Shown here one piece after another: positions 20,092-30,244 of a stretch of 64,000 nucleotides of DNA. Made by a program: the position numbers and the translations under genes. The first letter of the stretch is position 1; the number at the start of each line of letters is the position of its first letter. The notes under the pieces are model-generated. The model was not told the origin of the DNA. It saw only the letters and a list, made by a program, of their open reading frames with translations, and did not search any database. The stretch spans positions 243,411,803 through 243,475,802 of the forward strand of contig OV884059.1 in NCBI GenBank assembly GCA_930367215.1. The letters are read 5' to 3'. The stretch is from Pollenia angustigena. Its lineage: Eukaryota > Arthropoda > Insecta > Diptera > Polleniidae.

Positions 20092-20226
20092 CCTTATTGT
20101 GTTTGGCGTATTTAAAATACGCCTATGACTGTTTGGTAATAGATAAAAGAGAACGTGAATTTTTTTCCTTTAATCTATTACCAAACAGGCGTAGGCTTAT
20201 TTTAAATATGCCAAACACAATAAGGG
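20091..20226. mobile_element. 136-bp palindromic MITE inside copia 1
   Basis: CCCTTATTGTGTTTGGC and its inverted form flank a near-perfect hairpin with TGTTTGGTAATAGAT in both arms. It interrupts the copia frame between AMQEEI and DSLMTNNTW. AATC on both sides may be the TSD. Confidence 0.75.
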
Positions 20227-20702
20227 CGAATCTCTTCCTGCATGGCAGCTTTACATTCCGCTGAGTGGTTTGATGACATTGCATCCTTCACATTACTTGG
20301 ATCATTGGAAACGAACTGCATTGCACTAAAGTTCTGCGATTGTTGAGTTTTGTTGGCTATACGATTTGATCGACGTACTATATTTCCGTCCGCAGGAATA
20401 TTTTGGGCCTCGTATGGATTCGGAGTCCATTTACTATCCTCTTCTTCAACGGGTGATGGCAAAGGTGACGACCACTCAGAGTCAACATAATCACTTTCAA
20501 CGGATTCATCGTCCGCCAGTGCATCATCATTGTCCGACACAAATTCAGGTGTTAATTTAACCACGTTTGTGCTCTCCCCTGAATTAACACCGTCATGGCA
20601 TTGAAGCAGTTCTGGGTAATAAAAATCACTATCGATGTTCAGGTTCACTTTACTTCCCTCCAAGAACACCACATCACGACTTATTATTATGCCGTTGTCC
20701 AC
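20202..20702 (-). pseudogene. Copia pol linker between integrase and RT
   Basis: The residues starting NGIIISRDVVFLEGSK are the usual end of the copia integrase region. An acidic, low-complexity linker (SDNDDALADDESVESDYVDS) follows, then RRSNRIANK, a common pre-RT motif. The end AMQEEI continues into the RT fragment at 20091 but is cut by a palindromic MITE. Confidence 0.7.
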
Positions 20703-20955
20703 TGGATTGAATAGTCGTTAGCCTTTGCTTTCGCTACTGTACCCCATCATGACATATTCAATGGATTTTGTATCCAGTTTACGGCGCTTTTCCTTAGGTA
20801 TGTAAACGGTGGTCTTACCCGCTATCAATGAGCATACCTCGAACACATTCCATCAAGGTTTGATTAATTCTTTCTGCCGTACCATTTTGTTCCGGAGAAT
20901 ATGCGCACGTTTTTTGGTGAATAACTCCGCAGTCCTGCAAAATTTTTTTAAATTT

Positions 20956-21345
20956 TTAATTAACATACTCGCCTCCGTTGTCGGTTCTGAGAATTTGAAT
21001 TTTTGTCAAGCACTGATTTTCAGCCATTTTCTTAAACAACACAAACGTATCAAAGAAATCCGATTTTCTTTTAAGTGGGTACACAAAAAACTTTCTGTAA
21101 TAGTCATCAACAAAAGTTACGAAATACCGAGCTCCAGAAAAAGAGTTCACACTTAGTGGGCCAACAACATCGGAATGCACCAATTCAAGTAACTTCGTGG
21201 CTCTTGTACCATCTTTCCTAATTGGCTTCCTGGTTTGTTTTCCTTTTACACAAACTACACAAGGCTCCTTTCCTTCGTTGTCAAAATTTACTCCAATTGA
21301 TGATTTTCTTACTTCAGCTAGGTTCTTATCGCAAATGTGTCCCAT
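20956..21345 (-). pseudogene. Copia integrase fragment
   Basis: The frame reads GHICDKNLAEVRK, then CVVCVKGKQTRKP (HHCC zinc-binding region; the first His is just upstream), LVHSDVVGPL (first catalytic Asp) and ILRTDNGGEY (second Asp). A stop follows in VN*; beyond it, out of the annotated frame, YSPEQNGTAERIN holds the catalytic Glu. It then joins abruptly to KTTVYIPKEKRR, so roughly 60 residues of the integrase C-domain are deleted. Confidence 0.8.
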
Positions 21346-21469
21346 TCTTCTATGCCAAAAACCAATTTCTTTCTTTGCAACAAGTGCATTATTCTGCTTT
21401 AATTGCGTTTCACTGTCAATACGATATAATTCGTTGTAAACTGTAAGATTTAACTAGTGTGCAATCTTC

Positions 21470-22190
21470 ATTTAATATAATTTGCAACTTATCACAAGTA
21501 ACACGTGTCCGTTTGGGTTTTGTGAAAACTTATGTTAAAACATGTGTTAAAAATGTATCTGTAGTAGCTCTTACGCACTGGTTCTGTTTCTATTTCTATG
21601 CAAAATTTTCTGTAAAGTGAATACATTTTTGTAACATTAAGGCTGCCGGATAAATACTTTCTATTGGCACACAGTTTCTAGAATAATGACTTAAATACTT
21701 GGGAAATGATATAGTGTGTTCTTTAACTTATTGTACTGCTTCATCAGAAATTTTGTTGCCAGGAACCTTCTTGTCCTTTTTGTCTTTTTCAAGAATGTCT
21801 GTTCCTGATAATCTCTTTTTTTGAATGTTTTCATAAAAATCGTTTTACAGACTTTAAATCCTACCAGTTCATAAGCCGCTTTGAAAGCTTAATACTTTGA
21901 ACTTTGCGTTTTAATATTAATTGGATCAGAAAGAGTGATTGCTGCGCTCAGAAAAGAAGATTGCAAGTTGTGATCTTGAAGGCCCCAGTCTATAAAAATT
22001 TTATTCCGTGTTTCTCAGATATGTTTTCATTGCACTTGAATATGCATGTATGGTTGTATGATTTAAGACGTTTCTTCTGGTGATTTTCCTTTTTCTCTCT
22101 AAATATTCCTTACCAGAGTTCCGTTTTACTTGACGTTTATTTCTTGTGCAGGAATTTTCTTTTCTCTCTTTCTTGCTGGTTGCCAAGAGG
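21470..22190 (-). pseudogene. Decayed transposase-like fragment of an unnamed insect family
   Basis: Across several frames and stops, the minus strand gives EKDKKDKKVPGNKISDEAVQ, SFPKYLSHYSRN, a basic stretch (KRQVKRNSGKE) and a CDKLQIILNE-like segment. These resemble proteins of an unnamed DNA-transposon family that is common in insects. It breaks off the 5' side of copia 1. Decay makes this tentative. Confidence 0.35.
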
Positions 22191-22714
22191 AATCTATGTC
22201 ATCCAAACTACTGTCATGATTGGTTAAAGCTTATTCAGCTTCTGGAATTTCCCATGTGGGATCTACGTCACTTTTATCTACAATAGTATTTTCATGTGAT
22301 AAGTCCAGTTTCAAAAATTAGTATAAAAGGTAAACTACTTTAAAATTAGCAGCATTAAAAACACTTTCAGAGAAGTCGTCAAAATTTTGTTAATGATTTT
22401 ACGTAGCCAAAACAACAGACAATCAACAATTATTAATAACCTCGATTGCATTATTTTATTTTACTTTTTCTTTTTTGGCAAATAAACCACAAAGTGCACT
22501 ACTCGCTAGATTTAAGCTCAGCACATAGCTGAATTCACACTCAGTCCATGTGAAAAATTAATTTTAATATACCTCTTGTGCTCTGAAATTCTCTGAACTT
22601 CACCTACTAGTGCCATATGTAAACTCAATTTTAGAAAAAAGGGCACTTAGACCCTTTGAGCTCTGAGCCCATCATTTTTAATATAAATTTCTAAACGAAA
22701 ATCTTTATTTTAAT
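22191..22714. other. AT-rich gap between two copia elements
   Basis: Only stops and short frames. A phrase such as CTCTGAAATTCTCTGAACTTC suggests local simple duplication. Nothing recognised. Confidence 0.4.
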
Positions 22715-22875
22715 TGTAGAAAAATTAAGTCTTATCTTTGAAGTTTTATTTCAGAACAATAATAGAAAATTATTTTTCATTTTGTTACAAATTAAAATTC
22801 TAACTTAATCTAAAATTATGAAATTCAATATTAAACAAAGTATAAAACTAACAAGTTTGTAATAATTATATTCCA
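22715..22875 (-). repeat. Copia 2 LTR (3' LTR)
   Basis: 161 bp. It aligns end to end with 26291-26451, with scattered substitutions. TG...CA termini. Confidence 0.8.
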
Positions 22876-23538
22876 ATACCCTACCTTAATTAATATGATT
22901 GAAACAAATTTCTAAATTTTAAAAATTTTATGTCAGTCAAAGGTTTTGTTTATATATCAGCTTGCATTTCCTCTATAGGACAATGTGATAATTTAAGAAT
23001 ATTTTTGTTTCAAAGATCACGAACAAAATGGTATATAGGTTAGACATGCTTGGTTCGCATACAAAATTTTCTGAGCCGACTTCGTTAACTTCGAAAATTA
23101 TTGGGTTCGTGCAGCTTTATTCCAAAGTCTTCAATAAGTTTCTTGTGATGCTTTAGCTAGTGTTATGTATTCTGCTTCTGTTGACGATAGTGATACACAT
23201 TGTTGTTTATGACACGACTAGCTTCATGACAGTCTTCTTTAGCTTGTTGAGTAACAAGTATAAAATGTAACAAGTTGACTTAATATAGAAACTGTTGCCT
23301 AAATATCTGGACAACTATTTACAGAAAGGTATATCAAACACCCTATAAGCTCTTCATACTTTTAGTTATCATCCATCAACTTGAAATTTGTTCGATCTAG
23401 GGCAACATAACCGACATCCATTGGAATTTTCGAACCTTTTTTTTCCTTTAAACAAGCTCTTGAAACGGATGAATCAATGTATTGACTCCCGCTTAATTTT
23501 GACCCCAAGATAAAAAATACGTCCCAAGTATTGTATAT

Positions 23539-24110
23539 TCAAAATTGCTTTGTAAAATTTTTTAAAATTTTGAAAATAAATTCATTATCAATATACTGTT
23601 TCAGCAAACAATGATCTGCATTTCCTTGAACAAACCCTTCATTTTTTAGTTTATCAAACAGTTTTGTGTTCCAGCATCGCGCTGCTTGCTTAGGACCATA
23701 CAAATCTTTTTCTAGTTTACATACCATTGTCTTATTGCAGTTTTTGAAAACTTCATATCCAAATGGTTGTCTTAAAAATTTCGTTTTTATGACATAGTGC
23801 TTGACTTTGTAATTTCTAGAACCAGCAATTGTTAGAAACATTCTTAACGTAGATTGTCTTACGACTGGTGCAAAAACTTCGTCTTAATCAACTCCATATT
23901 TTTGGCTTAATCTCTGTGCAACAAGACGAGCTTCGCCACTTGAACCCCGTTTAATTTTGTAAATCCACGTACATCCTATAGTCTTTTGTCCCTCGGGTAA
24001 TCGTACCACCTTCCAAGTTTTATTGCTTACTAACGATTTAATTTCATCATCCATAGCTTTTACCCATTCCTCCTTCTCATCGCTTTCTATGGCTTATTTG
24101 TAAGTTCTAG
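23539..24110 (-). pseudogene. Copia 2 reverse transcriptase remnant
   Basis: The upstream part gives AMDDEIKSLVSNKTWKVV, GCTWIYKIKRG, ARLVAQRLSQKYGVD, a stop, and DEVFAPVVRQSTLR. The open part 23539-23841 continues with FLRQPFGYE (the usual QPxGF element), CKLEKDLYGPKQAARCWNTK and DHCLLKQY. The YxDD segment is lost and downstream RNase H is only in fragments. Non-functional. Confidence 0.75.
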
Positions 24111-24250
24111 GTTCAACATTTTTTACTGTACTTACATACCGCTTTGGCAATACATACATCAAAATAATGACGATTTGATCTTCTTAAAGGTACTTGTGGC
24201 TGGGAAGCATTAACAGTATCTTCATCATCAGATTGCACTAAGAACTCTTA

Positions 24251-24431
24251 GGCCCGTTTTCACAACTTACCGATAGCTAAAAGTAGACTTTTACCGGCCT
24301 TATCAAAAGTGTTCTATTATTAAAACTTTACTTAAACCTGGCAGGTAAAAGTTAAGTTGTAATACTGGAACACTTTTTATACAGCCGACAAAATCCTACC
24401 TTTAGCTATCGGTAAGTTGTGAAAACGGGCA
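24251..24431. mobile_element. Harbinger-type MITE inside copia 2, TSD TTA
   Basis: GGCCCGTTTTCACAACTTAC at the left and its inverted form at the right, with TIRs of about 35 bp including CGATAGCTAAA. TTA at 24248-24250 and 24432-24434 is a TWA-type duplication. Confidence 0.75.
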
Positions 24432-24668
24432 TTAATCTGCAGAATAATAATCTTCGTTGTTAAAATTTAAATTTTCACTACATTGAATGCCTGTGTTTGG
24501 ATTTTTACTACCCAGATTTACTTCAACTTCTCTTTTCAAATTTACCATTTCAGTTTTTCTTGAAGTAGAATTTAGTATTTTGTAATTTCGACTAATTACA
24601 ATTCTCAAGTCCATAAAAGTCAAAAAACGTAGGGCTTTTGACTCTTCGGAATAACCCACAAATATCAA
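24432..24668 (-). pseudogene. Copia 2 integrase-RT linker
   Basis: MIFVGYSEESKALRF and LRIVISRNYKI match the conserved end of the copia integrase region (pattern FVGYSxxSKAYRxxxxxxxxIxxSRDVxF). It ends at the MITE boundary. Confidence 0.7.
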
Positions 24669-24834
24669 TAATTCAGTTTTCTGATTTTACGTTTTTGCGC
24701 TGATATAAGTACACGAGCCTCAGAACCAAAAACTTCCAATAAAGTTAAGTCCACTTTCTTCGTTTCCCATATTTCATAAGGAATTTTTCTTTTAGATCTT
24801 GTTACGACGCGATTTTGAACAAAATAAGATGTTA

Positions 24835-25038
24835 TCACCGCTTCGCCAAACAGATAGTAGGTAGTTTAGCATCTAGAAGCATACATCTTACCATTTTGAC
24901 CAAATAACGATTTCTTCTCTCTGCAACTCCATTTTGTTGCCGAGTGTAGGGCGCAGTTAAATGTTGTTGTGTACACATAGTCTTAAGGAATTCTTTAACA
25001 ATATCTCCAAGGTATAAACCGCCTCGATCTGAACGCAA
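24835..25038 (-). pseudogene. Copia 2 integrase core fragment
   Basis: LRSDRGGLYL carries the second catalytic Asp (usual RSDRGGEY). YTRQQNGVAERRNR carries the catalytic Glu, and VRCMLLDAKLP is the conserved following helix. The N-terminal zinc finger and the first Asp are missing, because a LINE fragment and rearranged DNA lie on the 5' side. Confidence 0.75.
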
Positions 25039-25261
25039 AACTTTAGGAATCTTGTTAAACTTGGTTTTAACATTTTAACAATTGTATTACACAATATCGG
25101 CTGAAATCATCGATAAAAGTAACAAAATATCGATGATTACTTGGAGTAGATACATTCAGTATCCAATATGGACCAATATGGTCCATTGTGAATCCCTTCA
25201 ATTAAAAGAAAAAAGAAAACACAGTAAAGAAAAGAAGTATGAGATGAAAGTTAGAAGATAT

Positions 25262-25645
25262 CTCGTAGAACTATTGCCCTCTGTACAGTCCCCTCAACAG
25301 AAACAGCCGCACCATTTCCCTGACAAACCCCAGTAGATCAGCCGGACTACATCCAGCGATGCAACCCAGCTCGTCGTGAAACCTATCTCCTAGCCACTTC
25401 AGCCTGAGACCCTGATTCCTGGGACAATGGCACAGTACATGCTCGATCGTCTCCAGCTCTTCTGAATCATCGCACAATCTGCAGAAGCCCGGTATGGAGT
25501 TGTCCCATCTGCCCGCAAAAGCCCTGACAGGACAATGACCCGTCAAGAACCCCATAAGTGTTCTAAGACCACCCCTATCCAATCCTAGTAGAACCCTGGT
25601 TGCCCCCGCGTCCAATCTGGGCCATAGTGCCCTTATCGTAAAGTA
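25262..25645 (-). mobile_element. 5'-truncated LINE fragment (R1/LOA-like C-terminus) in copia 2
   Basis: The minus-strand frame holds DAGATRVLLGLDRGGLRTLM, GFLTGHCPVRAFAGRW and the zinc-binding CRLCDDSEELETIEHVLCHC, then a short tail and a stop. This is the RNase H end and cysteine motif of I/R1/LOA-type non-LTR elements. It is markedly GC-richer than its surroundings. It begins abruptly in the middle of the copia gag frame (after SSSKKYYF), as expected for a 5'-truncated insertion. Confidence 0.75.
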
Positions 25646-25756
25646 ATATTTTTTTGAACTGCTATGTTGGTCTTTTCGCTGCTTTCCTTTATGAACTTTC
25701 ATCACTGTTGTTTCTGATGATGACCTTTTGTAAACCTTACGTGTTGCTTCTTTAAT

Positions 25757-26225
25757 TTACTTTCCTTTCAGAATGTTGAGATTTAAATCTTTATCATTCC
25801 GAGCTTCTAAAGCGACAATAAGTGGATCAAACGTATCAGGAAGACTTCGAAATAACATTGCCATTATCCACGAATCACTTATTGGATCAACCATGACAGC
25901 TAGTTGATCTATATACGACATCATCTCATTATTATAAGCCTCCATTTTTTCGTTATCTAATAATTGCATCTTACATAATATATTATAGTCTTCATTATAT
26001 GTACCCTCGTATTTAAAGATGGTTTCTCAAAATGGTCTTGCAAATTATTCCAATAGTCGCGCGCTTTAATCCAATTCTTGAAATAATACAATTGTGCATC
26101 TTCCACCAAAAGTTCAATATATGCCTTTGCCTGCCCGTCTTTCTTATCCAGTTAGCATCCGGCGTTGTGGGTTTTGTCTTTGAAATAATTTCCCACAAAT
26201 TTTCTTTAATTAAAATTAATTCCAT
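25757..26225 (-). pseudogene. Copia 2 gag remnant
   Basis: Across two frames it gives ENLWEIISKTKPTTP, MQLLDNEKMEAYNNEMMSYI, FRSLPDTFDPLIVALEA and KLIKEATRK, the typical helical gag of copia (UBN2-type). One shift falls near 26130 and another near 25995. No zinc knuckle is left before the LINE insertion. Confidence 0.7.
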
Positions 26226-26290
26226 TTTAATCTTCCATACTTAATAGTTTGCTCCATTGAGCTTGCTGACGGTTGATTAAACTTCTTCTC

Positions 26291-26451
26291 TGTGGAAAAA
26301 TGAAGTCTAATCTTTGAAGTTTTATTTCAGAATAATAAAAGAAAGTTATTATTCATTTTGTTAAAAATTCAAAAACCTACTTAATCTTAAATTATTAAAT
26401 TCAATATTAAACAAAGTATAAAACTAACAAGTTTGTAATAATTATATTCCA
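26291..26451 (-). repeat. Copia 2 LTR (5' LTR)
   Basis: Partner of 22715-22875. On the minus strand it is followed by a short leader and the gag start region. No matching 5-bp TSD was seen outside the LTRs. Confidence 0.8.
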
Positions 26452-27300
26452 ATATTAATTTGAAAACAGGCAGTTATTTAATGTAAAAATATTTTTGTAA
26501 ACAAAATTATAGCAATTTTTTTTTTGCCACCACTTACATATTAGTTTTGAGCACACATAAATGACCGTATGAAAAGCAAGTAGTGTCTCAATATGTATAT
26601 TCCGGCCACTGGACCATATGAAATCTGTATACCAAATTTATCAATAAAGATAAAAAGTACCAATATACTCTGTTTTGACATCATAAAAAGTACCCTTTAT
26701 TTTATTCTTAGCGATATGTTATAAAGGATAAATATGTAAATGAAGGGTATAAAGTGTGTGTATATCAAATTTATCGAAAATAGAAAAAGTACCAATTTTA
26801 TTCCTTAAAAAGGGTACCAATTTGATCCATTAAAAAGTACTTTATATTTTAATCCTGACCATATGCAATTTGTATACCAAATTAATAAAAAAGAGAAAAG
26901 TTACCAATTTTTCCCCGATTTCCTTCTTAAAAAGTACCCTATATTTGAATCTGGTCCATATGCTACCCGCCTACCACATTTCATCCAAATCCACAGACGG
27001 ATTTCGCGTGATTGACCCACAAACTAATAAACATACGAACTAAACATCTGCAAGAATTCATTCGTCCAATAAATGCACAACCGCATTCATGATTGATTCT
27101 TGCAAGTCAGAATGAAAAAGACCATTGCATGAATGTTATGTAGTACTTTGTTGATTTTGTATCGTACATCGTTGTGTTTCGTCTGGCAAAAATTTTATTA
27201 ATCCGTCCCATTACCGATCAAACTCGAACTCATAACATTCAATAATAGAGGCAACAAAAACACAAGAGCTAGTAGCAATGAGTCCAATGAGTGATTAGTA
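26452..27300. repeat. Short-phrase repeat region (AAAAGTACC)
   Basis: Between 26630 and 26960 the words AAAAAGTACC, CCAATTT and CATATGAAATCTGTATACC recur several times with spacings of roughly 60-110 bp, like a decayed minisatellite. The rest is unassigned AT-rich DNA. Confidence 0.5.
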
Positions 27301-27326
27301 TGCATTGTATTCAGGGCTGTCAGACT

Positions 27327-27440
27327 TGGGGATTTATCCCCAAAGTTGGGGATTTTATGCGAGCAAAAAGGACAAAGAAAGTCATTTGGGGATTTTTTTT
27401 GGGGATTTAAAAAAAAAATTCGGGGATTTTTTGGGATTTT
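27327..27440 (+). repeat. GGGGATTT-rich tract
   Basis: Five or more copies of (T)GGGGATTT in about 110 bp, one of them inverted as AATCCCC-like TTATCCCCAA. Non-coding; the 63-codon frame across it is by chance. Confidence 0.5.
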
Positions 27441-27571
27441 ACACTCTTTTTGTTATTTGTGTTATATACTTTTTTGTTTTCATTATTAAGAAATAATTTA
27501 AAAAAAAAAAATTTTAAAAAGTAAAAATTGTGTTTTTCCTTTATAATCTTTCATCAATTTCCCAATATTGT

Positions 27572-28111
27572 GCGCAAGGATTTTCTCATCTATAGTATGA
27601 CAAACACCGACTTCGCTAAATAAAGCTTCTCCGCATAGCAATTGATATGCTTACTACCTATAAACTCTTGTATTGTCGCAAACTCATCGCCACTCCTTAA
27701 TGGATTAAGAATTTTTAAATAAAATGTTCATATTCAGAAAGAACTATTTAAAAGCTCTTAAATTATAACAGTATTAGCTATATGCGTTTAGAAATGTAGT
27801 GGGGAATCGCAAATTTATATGAAAACTTTATTTTTCCCTTTTCTATTCCCCTTTGTCTTTTTTATTTGGAGCTGCGTTAGCAAACTAGAATTAAGCCACA
27901 ATTTTTTTGTTCTTGCACATTTTGCTCAAATTAAGGATCTTCATTTAAAATAACTATGTTATATAGAAATTTCACAAATTTCAACAATCACAATTTTTTT
28001 TAAATAAAAAACAAAAATAATTTAAAAAAATAAAATTTATTGACAAATCTGATTTTACAGCTGACGAACAGATGTTCTAAAGAGTTTACCTTGTTGAATT
28101 CGCCTTGATAT
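27572..28111. repeat. Dispersed repeat, copy A (partner 63540-63896)
   Basis: 27572-27870 matches 63540-63836 with few differences, and 28047-28111 matches 63840-63896. Copy A has ~175 bp between the two parts that copy B lacks. It ends at GAATTCGCCTTGATAT, the terminal word shared with the MITE at 19432. Confidence 0.75.
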
Positions 28112-28489
28112 AAAGTTATTTTCGAAAGGAAATAATTCCCAGTTTCTATTTGTTATAATTGTTGAGTTAAAAACATTCAATTTATAAAGTATCACTATCC
28201 AGTATGTCACAAAGAATGCTGTCGAAGGCCGTAGCGGACCAAAAAATGCATAACATCCTGCTGGTGTCTAATAATTGTTAATTTTTCTGTACATACAATA
28301 TACTTCATTGCTGTCCAAAGGAAAGCTAAGGTAAAATGTAACAAGAAGATACAATATAATAGTCTGGTAGTGTATAAAGTCATTTCTGAAAAATTGAAAT
28401 AAAAGGACTATTACAAAAAAAAAAAGCTTTATAAAATAGGTACATAACTGAAATTTAGCTCATAGAATAAATTCGAAAAAGCAAGAAAA

Positions 28490-28695
28490 CGCCACGACAG
28501 TAAACATGAAAACTAGAAATGTTGGCCGAGCAGTGCAGTTACTCCCACAACTCCATCTAAAAAACAGCGTCAAACCAATCAAGTTTGAGAAATTTAAGAA
28601 CCTACAGGATCTTCTTTGCTATAAACCACTAATTTAACATGAATAGTTTAAAGCACTTCCTCACGAGAGAATGAAAGAAATTCCAGAAACAATTA
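28490..28695 (+). pseudogene. Second copy of the unidentified transposase-like C-terminus
   Basis: The frame gives ATTVNMKTRNVGRAVQLLPQ, FEKFKNLQDLLCYKPLI and, past two stops, FKALPHERMKEIPETIKS. It corresponds to 18177-18860 (opposite strand) and shows that site without its MITE. It breaks off at 28695, where TGTCATAACGTCC repeats begin. Confidence 0.45.
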
Positions 28696-28875
28696 AAAGT
28701 GGTGGCATGTCATAACGTCCAAATTCATAGTATCCATGGACACTGTGACACTTTTTAAAATGTCATAATGTCCGTGGGCATTAAGACACTTTTCTAATGG
28801 ACATTATGTAATTTTTAAAAATGTCATAACGTCCATAATTACTTAAGACGTTAAATACAAAAAAAGATCTACCTA

Positions 28876-29079
28876 CACGCAGAGAAAAACATGTTTTATT
28901 ATGGTCACAACCAACAAAACTATTTTTAAAGAAACTTATTTAACCATAATATGGTTGTCGGTGACAATGATTTGGTTAAATTAAACATAATATGGTTGTC
29001 GGTGATAATGATTTGGTTAAATTAAACATAATATGGTAAAAAAAATTTTAAAAATGGTTTTGTTGTTTTTTCTCTGTGT
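28876..29079. mobile_element. 204-bp MITE with CACxCAGAGAAAAA ends
   Basis: CACGCAGAGAAAAACA at the left and TGTTTTTTCTCTGTGTG at the right. Inside, a ~45-bp unit (ATAATATGGTTGTCGGTGA...) is tandemly duplicated. Confidence 0.65.
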
Positions 29080-29100
29080 GCATATATTAAATATATAACA

Positions 29101-29460
29101 GAAACACTTTTGGGCGCAAGGATTTTCTCCTCTATGATGTAACAAATACCGGCTTCGCTAACTAAATCTTCTCTGCACAGCCGGCCTTCGGCCGGGCGCA
29201 AGGATTTTCTCCTTTCTGGTATAACAAACACCGGCTTCGCTAACTAAAACTTCCCTACATAGCCGGCCTTCGGCCGGGCGAAAGGGTTTTCTATTCTATG
29301 GTATAACAAAGACCGGCTTCGCTAACTAAAGTTTTTCTGCACAGACGGCCTTTGGGTGGGCGCAAGTATTTTTTCCTTTATGGTATAACAGCTACCGGTT
29401 TCGCTAAGTAAAGCTTCTAAAATCTGCCTTGTTTCCGAACGAAGGCCGATTTCTCAGAGA
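29101..29460. repeat. ~82-bp satellite, forward units
   Basis: GCGCAAGGATTTTCTCC-like starts at about 29114, 29195, 29276 and 29359. Each unit has ACCGGCTTCGCTAA and ends in the palindrome CCGGCCTTCGGCCGG or a decayed form. After about 29420 the units switch to the inverted orientation. Confidence 0.8.
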
Positions 29461-29471
29461 AGCTTTATATC

Positions 29472-29980
29472 CTTTTTACACTGATCAACATCTAACATCT
29501 ACCATCAATTTCCACAATTTGCGAAGATGTTAACAACTTTCCATAAGAAATACATAGGGTTAAAAATCAACATCTTTTGACATCTTTAAAAGATGTTCCT
29601 ATCTCATTTTATTCCATTCAACATCTTCCGATTATTTTAGTGTCATCACTAGAAAAGTGGCAATAAGTTCTATTATTATTGTGGCATCACTGAAAGCAGC
29701 ATTAACGTTTGTCAAGTTTTCTCTTTTATTGCAATGTTTCTTTGTTAATTATTTTTTATATTTTTAAATAAATTGAACTTCATATACATTTTTGAGTTTT
29801 CTTTTTAAATTTTAGCACTTTTGTAGAAAAAAACATTTTTAATTTTAAAAATATTTTTTTTTTCAAAAATGGTGACATTTTTTGTTTGATGGTAGATGTT
29901 AGATGTGAGCAATGTAAACGAGTGTTTCACATTTTCTACATCTTTGATGGTAGATGTTAGATGTTGATCAGTGTAAAAAG
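29472..29980. mobile_element. ~509-bp MITE inserted in an inverted satellite unit
   Basis: CTTTTTACACTGATCAACAT and its inverted form at the right (arms of about 45 bp with CTAACATCTACCATCAA). The flanking satellite reads GAGAAGCTTTA before and TTAGCGAAGCC after, i.e. one unit interrupted with TTA repeated. An extra copy of the subterminal GGTAGATGTTAGATGT lies near 29893. Confidence 0.75.
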
Positions 29981-30142
29981 CCTATTTGTTAGCGAAGCCA
30001 GTATTTGTTATACCATAAAGGAGAAAATCCTTGCGCCCGGCCGAAGGCCGGCTGTGCAGAGAAGCTTTAGTTAGCGAAGCCGGTACTTGTTTTATCAAAG
30101 AGGAGAAAATCCTTGCACCCGGCCGAAGGTCGGCTATGCTTT
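29981..30142. repeat. ~82-bp satellite, inverted units
   Basis: Two units in reverse orientation (TTAGCGAAGCCGGT ... GAGAAAATCCTTGC ... CGGCCGAAGGCCGG). Related forward units occur again at 63485-63600. Confidence 0.75.
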
Positions 30143-30244
30143 CGAGTTTGTAAACATGTTGTGGACATTATGACACTCTACAAAGTGTTTTTAAGTCCAC
30201 GGACCTTATGACACTGCTCTGATGGACAAATTTGTCCTGTTTAA

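Larger units (their letters stand above)
19640..21455 (-). mobile_element. Broken copia element 1
   Basis: Minus-strand Ty1/copia pol remnants in the correct order: GAG-pre-integrase zinc finger and integrase (20956-21450), linker (20202-20702), N-terminal RT (19708-20091), and a last C-terminal scrap near 19690. Gag is missing and I recognised no LTRs. Internal deletions fall near 20815 (integrase tail) and 19730 (RT core and RNase H). Confidence 0.75.
22715..26451 (-). mobile_element. Copia element 2 with both LTRs
   Basis: 22715-22875 and 26291-26451 are matching 161-bp LTRs, both starting TGTRGAAAAAT and ending ATTCCA on the plus strand, with visible differences, so the element is old. 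Minus-strand remnants lie between them: gag (25757-26225), integrase (24835-25038), linker (24432-24668) and RT (23539-24110). All are broken by stops and frameshifts. A LINE fragment interrupts gag and a MITE interrupts the linker. Confidence 0.8.
28703..30240. mobile_element. Possible long fold-back with TGTCATAAxGTCC ends
   Basis: The left side (28703-28830) has TGTCATAACGTCC and TGTCATAATGTCCGTGG repeats. The right side (30150-30240) has inverted counterparts (GGACATTATGACA, CCACGGACCTTATGACA). The two sides enclose a small MITE, an 82-bp satellite in both orientations, and another MITE. This may be one element with tandem ends or a mosaic. Confidence 0.4.
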
